The notes under the pieces are model-generated. The model was not told the DNA's origin, made no database searches, and saw nothing but the letters and a program-made list of their open reading frames with translations. Below are positions 34,034 through 45,848 of a stretch of DNA of 64,000 bases, piece after piece (position 1 is the first letter of the stretch; every line of letters starts with the position of its first letter). Source of the DNA: Diadema setosum (taxonomy: Eukaryota > Echinodermata > Echinoidea > Diadematoida > Diadematidae). The stretch lies in NCBI GenBank assembly GCA_033980235.1, contig CM067072.1:16247047-16311046 (forward strand). Direction: 5' to 3'. Both the position numbers and the translations under genes were made by a program.

Positions 34034-36382
34034 CTAGAGATTGTAATTTGTCATCACTGACAAATTAAGGTGATCCGATTTTTTTTTAATCAATGATTCA
34101 AGTCCTGATCGCAATAGGCATGACCATGCAGGTTTCATCTGTGTTCAGAGACATTGGCCGTGTGATGTTTGGATTCTCATTAAGAAAAGGGAGTCATATC
34201 TGCCATCTTTGGCACCAAATCTGTATGCACTATAACGAAGATACAGCAACAAGTACATGACCTTTGACCCCACTTTGCACAACCTAGATGGCATCTGAGC
34301 AAAAAGTGGTTATTTTGTGAAATGATTCTTGTAACATGATCTTTGCGTGTGCAAAATATGGGAAAGATAAGACATGTATTCACCAAGATACAGGATGAAA
34401 CATTTGTGACCTTTGACCCTAATTTACATACCCAAGATGTTGTCCGATCAAGTAGTTATTATTTTATGATATAATGTACGTGACATGCACTAAACATGTT
34501 CAAAATATGGGGGTGATAGGGGCTTTTTTTTTCTTGAGTTATTGCAAAGAAAGTTGCAGAAACATAGAAATATCTCAATACATCGAAGATAAGCTTTAAT
34601 TTCAACCAAGTATTTTAACATGATTCCGACATCATATGAAAAAACAAAGGGCACTCAAAGATAGCGCAAAGTCTCAGTTACAACATATTAAAATCTGAGA
34701 AAAATTCACCGAAGGGTAAGTGAGCTAGTGCTCGATAAAGACAATCATGTCAATTTTCACATCTAGAAAAATTCCCTCCCATAGAGATAACACGTCATAA
34801 CGAAGAAACAGAAAGAAGTACATACGACCTTTTGACCCCACTTTGCACAGACAAGATGGCATCTGAGCAAAGGGTGGTTATTTTGTGAAATGATTCTTGT
34901 AACATGATCTTTGCGTGTGCAAAATATGGGAGAGATAGACCATGTATTCACTTAGATACAGGATGAACCATTTATGACCTTTGACCCTAATTTACATACC
35001 CAAGATGGCGTCTGATCAAGTAGTTGTTATATATCAAATAATGTACGTGACATGAACTAAACATGTGCAAAATATGGGGGTGATAAGATATGTTTTTCTT
35101 GAGTTATTGCAAAGAAAGTTGCAGAAAGAAAGAAATATTTCAATACATCGAAGATAAGCTTTAGTTTCAACCAAGTTTTTTGACGTGATGCAGACATCGT
35201 ATGAAAAAACAAAGGGCACACTTACGATAGCACAAAGTCTCAGCTACAACATACTAAAATCTGGGAGAAATTCACCGAAGCATAAGTGAGCTAGTTCTCG
35301 AGAAAGATAGTCATGTCAATTTTCATTTCCAGAAAAACTGCACTCCCATAGAGATAACACGTAAACTGGTCAAATTTGACAAGATTACTTTCAATCCATT
35401 TTTACGAGGTGATGCCGTCATCTAATCAAAATATTGTTACATGCTAATGAAAGAACATTTAATAAGCTACAACATACTAAAATCTGGGTGAAAATTGGGC
35501 AAAGATAAGTGAGATACGCTCGAGTAAACTTGAAATTTGATGACGTCATTTTGAAAATTTACTTTTTTTTACTTTATTAAGAAATTAGATATCTTTTAAT
35601 CATTTTTCCAGCATTGCCACCCCATGAAATGACATGTACAACTCATCAGCTTTCAAAATATGTAAAGAAAATGGGGGGTCACCGTCCATCCTGACGAGTA
35701 AAATCGGACTTAAAATTAGCGGTTTTTTGGCATAGTTGCACTGTATATCGCCATTGACGCGCGCGCGGAATTTCAACTTTGATGGGCCCGTATGACGTCA
35801 TATTGAGTCGGATCGACTTGAAACTTGGTAGAAGTATTCCTTGACATTTCAGACATTCGATCCGTGCAATAAAACGGGAAATTTCTATTGAATATGAGCT
35901 GTACGTGCGTATATGCGCGCGCGTACGCGTCCGTCGATTTTTTTTTTGAAATGCTGTAAATGACCTGAAACGTGTGCAAAACAATTTTGAGGTTGATTAG
36001 AGCATGTTAAAATTTCAACGCGCGCGTACGCGCTCGTTTACTATGAACGTGACTAAATTTTATGAAATATATCAATAGACCTTGTCTTGAACTATATGAT
36101 ATGTTAATTTCATTCAAAAATTCCGTTCCATTAATGAGATATTGATGTAAACGTGATTTCAGATAATGACGTCATAATGACGTCACGGTTAACTGATCAC
36201 ATTGATACACTAGATCTGTCGTCCTTAGGACATGATACATATATGGTATAAGTTTGAAAGCGATAGGTAGGGGACTTTTTGAGTTAACCTCTGCACAAGA
36301 TTTGAGGAGAAAGAAATAAAGAAGAAGAAGAAAGAATCCGTACAGATACAATAGGTGATCCGAGAGGATACTCGGATCACCT
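34034..36382 (-). mobile_element. Helentron-like element H5, complete, 2349 bp, minus strand
   Basis: Read on the minus strand, the 5' hairpin AGGTGATCCGAG/CTCGGATCACCT lies at 36382-36351 and the 3' hairpin plus CTAG at 34034-34056. The body matches H4 and has no tRNA-like segment. DR1 motifs (reverse complement TGACCTTTGACCC) lie at 34258, 34408 and 34975. The 5' ends of H5 and H6 face each other across 0.8 kb, so 35.5-36.4 and 37.2-38.1 kb form a large inverted pair. Confidence 0.85.
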
Positions 36383-37184
36383 AATTGTCCGCGATCAACT
36401 GGAACCATTCAATGAAGTCCTTCCTTCGCTTAGTCTTTGTCGCTGGCGCTACTCCGCTGGTGGCTGCCTTTGTCGCCTTCGACCCGTACTGCTTCCGCCG
36501 CGCCGGTGGCTCCCCGAGCATCTCCCTGCTCCCGGCGGCTGGTACACTGCTGCGTCCGGCTGTCTGGGCTCTGCTTCACCTTCTCAATGGACTCATCGGG
36601 GGTATCAGTGGGCGTCAGGGGTGGAGTGTGCAACAGTTCACAGTCACATTGGTACAAATCATGTAGTATGTGACCCTTTAATATGTCGAAGTCGTGTGGA
36701 CAGTGGCAAAAAAAAAAGGCGCTCTCATTTGACTCAGTTCAAATTTCCAAGGCGGTCCCTACCATATCGGAAATCAAAGTTCGGCCCAAGGCACTATTTA
36801 GGAATCATCAATTATTCGGGATGACACATCACTATAATGCACGAGAGGTGGCTAGGCATTATTGCCCGTCGAACATCTCTGTGTCCAGTCCACATGATCG
36901 TTGCCAACCCAGATCTTCCCTCTTCGAACTTTTCGGAAAAAAAAAATATACTAACGGTGACACACCTTCAAATCTTCTGCTACTCTGAGGAATTCTCCTT
37001 CACTACAATTAAAGTGTCTGGCGGAGTTCTCTCCCGAACTCTGCAAAAGGCTGGGAGAATCTCTCTCAGAAATGTCTCAAAAGTCTCTCCAAAAATCTTC
37101 TGAAAGAAGTTCTCTCTCCCTAACAATGACTTCCCTTTTAAACTACTTCTTAAATCCCTCCTACAATTCTATTATCCAATCATT
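36383..37184. other. Spacer between head-to-head Helentrons, with GC-rich ORF
   Basis: The stretch 36420-36660 is much more GC-rich than its surroundings. On the minus strand, 36657-36430 reads 75 codons to TAA ('CELLHTPPLTPTDTPDESIE', then a charged, Gln/Arg/Ser-rich tail) with G/C-rich third positions, like a captured C-terminal exon. The plus-strand frame (36385-36666) is hydrophobic and is probably the shadow. I recognise no family and see no convincing splice acceptor. From 36670 to 37184 the sequence is ordinary, with a 'GAGAGACTTT/TCTCTC'-rich patch near 37030-37120. Confidence 0.4.
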
Positions 37185-39210
37185 AGGTGATCCGAGTATC
37201 CTCTCGGATCACCTATTGTATCTGTACGGATTCTTTGTTCTTCTTCTTTATTTCTTTCTCCTCAAATCTTGTGCAGAGGTTAACTCAAAAAGTCCCCTAC
37301 CTATCACTTTCAAACTTATACCATATATGTATCATGTCATAAGGACGACAGATCTAGTGTATCAATGTGATCAGTTAACCGTGACGTCATTATGACGTCA
37401 TTATCTGAAATCACGTTTACATCAATATCTCATTAATGGAACGGAATTTTTGAATGTAATTAACATATCATATAGTTCAAGTCAAGGTCTATTGATATAT
37501 TTCATAAAATTTCGTCACGTTCATAGTAAACGAGCGCGTACGCGCGCGTTGAAATTTCAACATGCTCTAATCAACCTCAAAATTGTTTTGCACACATTTC
37601 AGGTCATTTACAGCATTTCAAAAAAAATCGACGGACGCGTACGCGCGCGCGCATATACGCACGTACAGCTCATATTCAATAGAAATTTCCCATTTTATTG
37701 CACGGATCGAATGTCTGAAATGTCAAGGAATACTTCTACCAAGTTTCAAGTCGATCCTACTCAATATGACGTCATACGGGCCCATCAAAGTTGAAATTTC
37801 GCGCGCGTGTCAATGGCGATATACAGTGCAACTATGCCAAAAAACCGCCAATTTAAAGTCCGATTTTACTCGTCAGGATGGACGGTGACCCCCCATTTTC
37901 TTTACATATTTTGAAAGCTGATGAGTTGTACATGTCATTTCATGGGGTGGCAATGCTGGCAAAATGATTAAAAGATATCAAATTTCTTAATAAAGTAAAA
38001 AAAGTAAATTTTCAAAATGACGTCATCAAATTTCAAGTTCACTCGAACGTATCCCACTAATCCTTCGCCAATTTTCATTCAAATTTCAGTATGTGGTAGC
38101 TTATTAAATGGTCTTTCATTAATATAATAACAACATTTTGATTGGATGACGGCATCACCTCGTGAAAATGGATTGAAAGTAATCTTGTCAAATTTGACCA
38201 GTTTACGTGTTATGTCTATGGGAGTGCAGTTTTTCTGGAAATGAAAATTGACACGACTATCTTTTTCGACCACTAGCTCACTTATGCTTCGGTGAATTTC
38301 TCCCAAATTTTAATATGTTGTAGCTAAGACTTTGGGCTATCGTAAATGTGCCCTCCATTTTTTCATACGACGTCGGCATCACGTCGAAAAACTTGGCTAA
38401 AATTTGCACTTGGCTTCGATGCAGCGTCATTTTGCTTAATACACAGGGCCTATGGAGGATGAAATAGGTCAGTGCATAGCGCATCCGACTCGTAATCCTA
38501 AGGTCCCCGGTTCGAGGCTCACCCCTGCCAATATTTTTTTTTCACTTTTTTTTTAACACTTTTTTTCTTCTTTTTCTTTAGTTAGTCTTATTCTCCCTTC
38601 CTTACTATATCTTTTTCTGATTTTTTTTAATGCTTCTTCAAATTTCTATAAAATAACTTCATTTTTTCTTTATTTTTCTTTCTTAAGTCTACTTTCTGTG
38701 CAATAGATCAACAACAGCAATGGCTATCAACCCCATATTTTGCACATGTTTAGTTCGTGTCACGTACATTATTTCATGAAATAAAACTACTTGATCAGAC
38801 ACCATCTTGGGTATGTAAATTAGGGTCAAAGGTCATAAATGTTTCATCCTGTATCTTGGTGAATACATGTCCTATCTTTCCCATATTTTGCACACGTATA
38901 GACGATGTCACAAGAATTATTTCACAAAATAACTACTTTTTCCTCAGATGCCATCTTGGGAGTGTAAATGTGGGTCAAAGGTCATATGTACTTGTTGCTG
39001 TATTTTCATTATAGTGTATACAGATTTGGTACCAAAGATGGCAGATATGACTCCCTTTTCTAAATGAGAATCCAAACATCACACGGCCAATGTCTCTGAA
39101 CACAGGTGAAACCTGCATGGTCATGCCTATTTCGATCAGGACTCGAATCCATGATAAAAAAAAAATCGGATCACCTTAATTTGTCAGTGATGACAAATTA
39201 CAATCTCTAG
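37185..39210 (+). mobile_element. Helentron-like element H6, complete, 2.03 kb
   Basis: The 5' hairpin lies at 37185-37216. The 3' subterminal repeat TCGGATCACCT, the hairpin AATTTGTCA/TGACAAATT and CTAG end at 39210. CRE palindromes lie at 37382 and 37393 (only 3 bp apart), with others near 37768 and 38019. DR1 motifs lie at 38823 and 38972. It carries the tRNA-like segment at 38454-38530. It serves as the reference for the family because it is uninterrupted. No Rep/helicase coding is present. Confidence 0.85.
38454..38530 (+). repeat. tRNA-like segment inside H6
   Basis: This is the same segment as 16430-16506: A-box-like TAGGTCAGTGCATAGCGC, a T-arm with CCGGTTCGAGGCTC, and a CCCCTGCCA end followed by long T-runs. 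The anticodon loop here reads CTCGTAA and two stem pairs are lost, so it is more decayed in the anticodon arm, but its B box is closer to consensus. Confidence 0.6.
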
Positions 39211-39234
39211 TTACAATTGATTTCTCCCACCTGT

Positions 39235-39400
39235 GGTCCGTTGCATAAAACTTACCATTGAATTTCAATGGTAACTACCGTCAAAATTAGGCGTCACAGC
39301 CCATCAGCATCAAGGATTATAGAATTTACCGCTAATTTGAAGACTTACCGCTAGAAAGGAGCGGTAAGTCCAGCGGTAAGGATTTTATGCAACAGGGCCC
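39235..39400. mobile_element. Foldback MITE, 166 bp
   Basis: The ends GGTCCGTTGCATAAAACTTA and CCTTACCGCTGGACTTACCG-type sequence pair as inverted repeats: GTTGCATAAAA at 39240 and TTTTATGCAAC ending at 39393, inside GG-CC tips. The interior repeats ACCGCTA/TAGCGGT-type motifs. No coding capacity. Confidence 0.7.
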
Positions 39401-40277
39401 TGAATTATTGACAACCCTCTTTCGACTAATCCGCTTACCTGTCCCCAACTTGACCCTCTCCTCTCACCTGTGTAACCTACCTGTGTCTCGAACCCAACCT
39501 GACACTCTCCCTTCCTCCTATTATTCATAAAACAAAACCTGGCTTCGCTACGAGCCCTTTAACTTTCTCCTCCAGCAGGATTCCCGATTTAACTCACACT
39601 ACCACAATATTCTCGTTAAACACTTCAACTCCTTTTCAAACATGTACTCCTAACATCCTCCCGGTTCTATCTCTTGAATTCTTTATTCCTTTAAAAATCA
39701 CCTGCTGTCTATCAAATGTCCTTCTTCTTTATTCCCTTTGTCTGATTCCCTACAATGTCCTACCATGCCCTAAGCCCGCTGTCTGAACCTTATTCCTTCC
39801 CTTTTATTCCCTTTATTCATTCATCCTGTGCTTTGCCCTATCTACTTCCTGACCCTCTAATTTCTTATTATTCCCATATAATGCCCATCCTATTCGGAAC
39901 CCCTCCCTTTTTTTCATCTCGCTTCATATAAGAAGAAGAAGGAGTCTGGGTACGCCATTTTTATGAACTACAAAATTCAATTCAATTCGCGTTTATTTCA
40001 TTCAAACAGATAAAAAACATTCAGACAAAGTATATAAATAAATTCAAATTGACAATAAAAATGTAACAGAATGTGGAGACAGCAAGAAAAACAAAGTTTT
40101 ATAAGCAGCTGCCACCATAACAAAAGCATTTATAATAAAAGTCATATTAAATTGTACAAATAAATATGCATAGATATTAAAACCAAAGAGATTGAAAATA
40201 CATATTCAACAATAGACACATAGAGACAAAAACAAACAAACAACAAACAAACACAGAGTAATACCCGAATGTATAGA
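39401..40277. other. Pyrimidine-rich gap, then LINE 3' UTR
   Basis: The plus strand from 39415 to about 39930 is strongly C+T-rich with repeated 'TTCCCTTTATTCC'-like words and no gene. From about 39965 to 40277 it is the 3' UTR of the minus-strand LINE, whose tail on the minus strand reads AATAAACGCGAATTGAATTG, a typical short-repeat LINE end. Confidence 0.55.
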
Positions 40278-42011
40278 TTACTTTTCTTTTTCCAATAAGA
40301 ATAATTTAAATCTTCGTTTAAAAACATTTAAAGATGGACTCATTTTAATTGACTGTGGCAAGTTATTCCAAATTAGAGGTCCTCTATACAAAACAGAATA
40401 TAAACCAACATTTGTTCTATTAAGAGGTAAATGATAATTCAGAGGATTTCTCAAACAATACGAATGAATAGCACTATTTAACTGAAACATGGAAGAAAGA
40501 CTTGGGGGAATACAATTTTTAAAACATAAATACATAAATACACCAATAATATATTTGTTCAATTCAAAAATAACTAAAACATTACATTTCATAAAAAGAG
40601 GTTTAGTGGAGGCAAGATAATTGGCGTGACATATAATTCTCACTGCTTTCTTCTGCAGACGGAAAAGTCTGACCATAGAATAATTTGATGTATTTGCCCA
40701 AGCAATGTTTCCATATTGAAGTTGACTTAATATAAAAGCGTTATAAATCATGCATAAAATATTGTGAGGAAAATATCGTAATTTGTATAAAATACCGATA
40801 CATTTAGAAATCTTATTGCAGACTGAATCAATATGTTTATGCCAAGATAATTTATTGTCAATAATGACGCCAAGAAATGACAATGAATTCGTAATTTTTA
40901 TAAGATTGTTATTCATATAAATTGCTGAATTCTGTATATCAATTTTCTTATTAGTAAAAATCATACATTGAGTTTTCTTCACATTCAAAACTAATTTGTT
41001 CATAAGAAGCCAATCATAAATTTTTTGAATCTCTTCATTAAAACGTATCAATAAAGTATTAATATTATCATCAGACATAACCATACTGGTATCATCTGCA
41101 TATAAAATGAACTGTATTTTTTCTGTGACATTGCAAATATCATTGATGTAAATGAGAAATAAAAGTGGACCAAGTATTGAACCCTGAGGCACTCCACATC
41201 CCAGGCTACACAACTCAGATTTACATCTATTAACCAATACAAATTGTTTCCGATTATCCAAATAACTTGAAAACAGTTTGAACAAATTACCTCGGATACC
41301 ATAAATATATAACTTATCTAATAAAATAGAATGATCTAAAGAATCAAAAGCCTTGCTTAAGTCTAAAAACAAACCAATAATTGATTGATGAGAATTAAGT
41401 GCATTAGTTACTTTTGAAATAAGGTTAATCAAAGCATGGGACGTGGAGTGCCCAGAACGAAATCCATATTGACATGGTGTTATTATATCATATTTGTCTA
41501 AAAATAACAGTAATCTATCATATATACATTTCTGAAGAATTTTAGAAAAAACAGATATAGGTCTATAGTTATTGACATCATGACTTGGACCACTTTTAAA
41601 AACTGGTATAACTTTGGCAATTTTAAGTTTGTTTGGAAAAATACCAGTGGATAAAACACAATTAAAAATGTCACATAAAGGATAACAAATTACATGTATT
41701 ACTTTTTTTACAACATCTATGTCAATGTCATCATAACCAGAACTTGAACCATTGTCACAATTACATACAATCTTTACAACTTCTCCTGGGGTAATAGGGC
41801 TAAAAAATGCTGTATTCTCATTTTTCTTTACAAACTGAGTATAATTATCATTAGTACAGACTTGAATTGTGTTCTTCAGATACAAACCTACATTAACAAA
41901 ATGATCATTAAAAACTTGAGCAATTCCTTTACTTTTTTCAACTTTTACTTTTTTCAAATGACGTACTCGAGGCTCCTTTTTCGTTTTATCATAACATCCA
42001 AAGTCCAACAC
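40278..42011 (-). CDS. LINE ORF2 reverse transcriptase, open over 577 residues
   Basis: This is the only long intact frame in the window. It encodes the reverse transcriptase of a CR1/Jockey-group non-LTR retrotransposon, which copies element RNA at a nicked target. Visible blocks: 'KIAKVIPVFK' (130-139), 'NNYRPISVFSKILQ' (147-160), 'GLFLDLSKAFDSLDH' (213-226), 'GCGVPQGSILGPLLF' (271-285), the catalytic YADD (304-307), 'SFLGVIIDNKLSW' (thumb, about 364-376) and the C-terminal domain with 'RLQKKAVRIICHANY'. The first methionine is probably not the native start: the apurinic endonuclease domain is absent, and the 5' side runs directly into (TA)n at 42012 onward. It is therefore a 5'-truncated insertion, but young enough to keep the frame. 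It is distinct from the family at 3508 and 18826. Confidence 0.92.
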   Translation of the reverse strand: MLDFGCYDKTKKEPRVRHLKKVKVEKSKGIAQVFNDHFVNVGLYLKNTIQVCTNDNYTQFVKKNENTAFFSPITPGEVVKIVCNCDNGSSSGYDDIDIDVVKKVIHVICYPLCDIFNCVLSTGIFPNKLKIAKVIPVFKSGPSHDVNNYRPISVFSKILQKCIYDRLLLFLDKYDIITPCQYGFRSGHSTSHALINLISKVTNALNSHQSIIGLFLDLSKAFDSLDHSILLDKLYIYGIRGNLFKLFSSYLDNRKQFVLVNRCKSELCSLGCGVPQGSILGPLLFLIYINDICNVTEKIQFILYADDTSMVMSDDNINTLLIRFNEEIQKIYDWLLMNKLVLNVKKTQCMIFTNKKIDIQNSAIYMNNNLIKITNSLSFLGVIIDNKLSWHKHIDSVCNKISKCIGILYKLRYFPHNILCMIYNAFILSQLQYGNIAWANTSNYSMVRLFRLQKKAVRIICHANYLASTKPLFMKCNVLVIFELNKYIIGVFMYLCFKNCIPPSLSSMFQLNSAIHSYCLRNPLNYHLPLNRTNVGLYSVLYRGPLIWNNLPQSIKMSPSLNVFKRRFKLFLLEKEK

Positions 42012-42018
42012 GTGAAAT

Positions 42019-42062
<44 letters not shown>

Positions 42063-42143
42063 ATGTGAGAAATAGTTCCCTGGGTCCCGAACGTACGCGG
42101 TGCCGCATTGTTGGATGCATATAGTTGAAAGAAATTGGACTGA

Positions 42144-42193
<50 letters not shown>

Positions 42194-42298
42194 GAAAGTA
42201 CTATAATAAATGAGTCAAATTAATCGTAGATTACGTTAATAAATGTGATGTATCATCGTATTTTATTCAAGATCTCTCAATTCTCAATTCTCTTTCAG
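42012..42298. repeat. TA microsatellites flanking a short unique piece
   Basis: (TA)n tracts lie at about 42018-42062 and 42150-42193 on either side of an 87-bp segment. From 42200 to 42298 the sequence leads into a pyrimidine-rich splice acceptor (TTCTCTTTCAG). Confidence 0.7.
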
Positions 42299-42512
42299 GA
42301 AGTGGTAAAACATATAAGATGGAGGACTGTTCAATAACTAAGTGGGGCATCTTCATTTGTTTCGTTGTAATTACGTCTGCCACAATAGTCGTCATCACCA
42401 CTACGACAAACGCCACCTATTTCACTGATGACCGGTATCCAAGTTATTCAAGAGTGCCTTCATTGACTCCGACAGGAGCCCTCCCCCTTAGTAATACGTC
42501 TTTCTGTAAAAG
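42299..42512 (+). CDS. Gene X exon 1: N-terminal exon of a type II membrane protein
   Basis: A strong acceptor (CTCAATTCTCTTTCAG, ending 42298) opens an exon with 20 bp of 5' UTR and an ATG at 42319. The reading frame gives 64 codons plus two bases and ends at a donor, AG|GTGGGT, at 42513. The protein begins with a short N-terminus (MEDCSITKW), one hydrophobic segment at residues 10-29 and then a Ser/Thr/Pro-rich stem with sequons at N31 and N59. That is a signal-anchor layout, as in Golgi glycosyltransferases or type II ectoenzymes. The two leftover bases (phase 2) join exactly with exon 2 at 59462. A frame continuing past the donor to 42591 exists but becomes low-complexity. The family is not identified. 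Confidence 0.7.
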
Positions 42513-43023
42513 GTGGGTAATTTGCGATCAGGTGTGTTTATCTCTCTATTCATTTACGTATATGTTCATATTATGTATATGTATATCGTAAATTATATTA
42601 TTATAAAATGGTACATGATCTTGAGTGCACTATAGTTCCTATTATACTAAATCATATCCAAGACCAAAGCATAATCAGGCTAAGTGCAATTCTGTGTCAC
42701 CAAGGCCGTGCAAGGTGAAATAGCATCATACGGGGGTAATTATAATGCATTTTTGAGGGTATATCGGTGGGAATAGTCATGATAGTACATGGAAGAAAGT
42801 TTTGTTATGGTAAATTAATCATAAATTATTCATAACATTAGTTTCAACATGCTTTTCTTTAGCATACATCATGGACTTCCCGTGCAAGACTCAAGAAGTG
42901 TATTTACCACCGTGAACTAAAAACGAAATCTCTGAATATCAATAAGTTTTGTCATATAAAGTGCACTGTTTTCTATATAAGCAAACACACATACACACAC
43001 ACACACACACACAAACATGTTGA
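42513..43023 (+). other. Start of gene X intron 1; nothing coding seen
   Basis: AT-rich intron sequence with a CA repeat at about 42987-43012. No exon-like frame or known repeat end is recognised apart from that. Confidence 0.5.
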
Positions 43024-43132
43024 TATAATTTCTCATTTTGAAATACTTACTTCACACTATAGTGCTAAGCGAAATAGATTCACTTAACACTATAGTGTGT
43101 TATGTTAGTCTATTTCAAAATGAGAAATTATA
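43024..43132. mobile_element. 109-bp hairpin MITE
   Basis: The arms TATAATTTCTCATTTTGAAA and TTTCAAAATGAGAAATTATA are perfect inverted repeats. Inside, the palindrome CACTATAGTG occurs twice (about 43054 and 43088). TA tracts follow at 43205-43227 and 43268-43291. Confidence 0.75.
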
Positions 43133-43295
43133 TATTCGCTCAACAATCGCCATTTTGAATACTTCGAATATCACAGTCAAAGCCTTCTTGGCCTACCAGA
43201 ATGCTATATATATATATATATATATAACGAAAAATGCATTACCAGTTTATTTCTTGATTCTTCGTTATGTATATATATATATATATATATATTAT

Positions 43296-45330
43296 ACTAG
43301 CAGCACCCGTGGAAATCCACGGGTCTGAGGGGTTTTATTTTTTTTCTCATAGATACGATTTTGCACATTTTTATTGATGAAATAAAAAGAACATTTTTCT
43401 CATTCTTTCGTTCCTTGTGCTCGCTCTTCTACCCATAACCACCACCCCTCCACCACACACACACACACATTTCCACCCCCGCAGAACAAAAAATAAAACA
43501 AAACAAAACAAAAAAAAACAAAACAAAACCCCAAAACAAACATTCACGGAAAAATTACCAAAAACGCTTATGAGATTCTCCGGAAGTTCTGCCCACAAAT
43601 TCTTCCCGTCGGAATGGGGAGATACTATTGACACTATGACTTTGATATTAATTATACCCCCTGCTCTTGCATCCATGCAGGCACCCGAGGGAATCCACGG
43701 CTGGTCTCAAGGCCAAGCATTTTTTTTTTCATTCCTATTTCTTTTCCCACGTTATGAGAGAAAAATATAATATTTTTGATCGTCTTCAATTGGTCCCTCC
43801 TTTTTGTTTTTAATCACCAAACCTTGGTTTGATAGATCATAGAACCATCCGTTTATCTACTTCAGACTATACATCATCATTATTATTATCATATCATTAT
43901 TCTCATTAGGCCCCTATTGTTATATTGCTATTATAATTATTATTGTTATTTGGGGAGGGGGATCATAGTCATCAGGTTTTATAAGTATTAGGCACCCGTG
44001 GGAATCCACGGGTCTCAGGGCTTCTTATTTTTCCTTTAATATTTCTTCAACCACGTTATGAGAGAAGAAATACACAAAGAATATTTTCGTCTTCATTTGC
44101 TCCCTCATTTCTGTTTTCATAATCAAAACTTGGTTTGATGAATCTAGAACCACCCGTTTATCTCATTGATACTGTTCATTGTTTTTATTATCATAATAAA
44201 TAACATTATCATTATTATTATTATTATTTTTATTGTTATTGTTATTTTATGGGAGGGGAGATCATAGTCATTCGGTTTTATTATCATTTTATATTATTCA
44301 TTGACATGGGGATGAATCAAGGGAATTAAGGAAAAAAAGTTTGTCGGTCAGGGATATAGTGAATATCTTTTTTTCCCGTCATGTCAAGGTTTCTCTACGA
44401 CTGATAGACGTTTCAAATAGCTTCATTATCATTGCTATTTCATTTTAAACATCAAAACAATCCAGTACCTGTTTGTGTCTCTTCCGCCCACTCTTAAGTT
44501 ATGGATCATAGCACCCCCTCCCCATTCATTTGCATTGGCCTATTGTATTATTATCATTATTTCAGTGTATTATTGTTATTGTTATTATCATTATTATTAT
44601 TACTAACATTATTATCATTATTTAGGGGAGAGGAGAGAGTAGAGTCATAATATAGGGATGATCAACCAAGGGAGGCGGAAATTTTAAGAATTGTAGAAAT
44701 CTGTTTCCCCCATTTTTCTGCTCTTGATAAAAAGCATTTCTGAAGACAGTCCTGCGCAAACTGTCCGAAACTGCTTCCCTGCACTAACATACGTAATCTT
44801 GTGCTCAGTAGGACTACTTCTTATATAGACCCCTAGTGTTTTTGTTACTATTGTGCTGAGAGAAATAAACTATTTTCGTTTTCGTTTGCTCTCTTCTTTT
44901 TGTTTTTATCGACAAACCTTGGTTTGATGGATCATAGAACCACCCGTTTATCTGCTTCAGACTGTACATTTTTATTATCATTATTATCATAATCATTAAT
45001 GTCCTTCTTCTGCGTCAGGCTGTACATTATCATCATTATTGTTATTATTAGTATTATAACTATCACTATTATTATTGTTATTATCATTATTATTATTATA
45101 TTATCATTATAATCATCATTGTCATATTTGGGGAGGGGGAGATAATAGTCATTAGGTTTAATAAGTAGGCACCCGTGGGAATCCATGGGTCTCAGGGCCT
45201 CGTATTTTTTCTTTAATATTTCTTTTCCCACGTTATGGGAGAAAAGAAGAATATTTTTGTCGTCATTTGCTCCCTCTTTTTTTATTTTCATCACCAAAAC
45301 TTGGTTTGATGCACCATAGAACCGCACATT
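43296..45330 (-). repeat. Helitron-type 3' end and array of hairpin units
   Basis: On the minus strand, 43325-43294 reads the hairpin CCCGTGGATTTCCACGGG, then TGCTG, then CTAG, a canonical Helitron 3' terminus. The hairpin recurs at about 43680, 43990 and 45170. Around each lie shared blocks ('CCCACGTTATGAGAGAA', 'CCTTGGTTTGAT', 'CATAGAACC', 'CCGTTTATCT', and (TTA)n/(TTATCA)n runs), so the region is an array of diverged repeat units, some lacking the hairpin (about 44820-45000). The alternating strand composition and TTA microsatellites explain the short frames. No coding. Confidence 0.65.
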
Positions 45331-45848
45331 TGACTTGTAACTTCAAAAATTGGCGGTCAGCAAAGCGAGGATTTCCCCCACGTCCGCTCGTCTTATGAAT
45401 ATTCATGTTTACAGCAGCCATGCAGTAAACGAATGAACAGCGGCGCGTGTACTCTGATATGGAAGGGTACGATCGGCAAGGACAAAATTTAAGTGGATAT
45501 TTAGCCGTCCTGAACAGTCTGAGTACAATGATACCCGACTTGAGAGTAAACTAAATGACGTAACTGAGCTGCATGGTATCCTGCAGTTGTGCAAAATACA
45601 ATAAAATAACAGCATTCATTGTTTTCATTTGGGCACGCCAATTGCGAACGTCGCTGTACGTAAATGCCCTTGTACTTGTATTATGACCGCGCCGTGTATA
45701 CAGTATACCATAATGAGTGTCCAATCACGCGCACGCAAATAGTGCTTCGTGTAACCATCGTCAATACATGCACAGGCGCAGGCCACACACTGGCATACCG
45801 TACCCGAGAGTACATTGTGTGCGTGCGTGCGTGCGTGTCTGCCGGAAT
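45331..45848. other. Gap upstream of small secreted-type ORF
   Basis: Ordinary composition, with a GTGCGTGCGTGCGTG repeat at about 45818-45838. Possible promoter territory for the following ORF, but I can point to no clear core element. Confidence 0.35.

Noticed and set aside
36385..36666. Hydrophobic 93-codon plus-strand frame
   Set aside because: The opposite-strand frame has the coding-like codon pattern. This one looks like its shadow.
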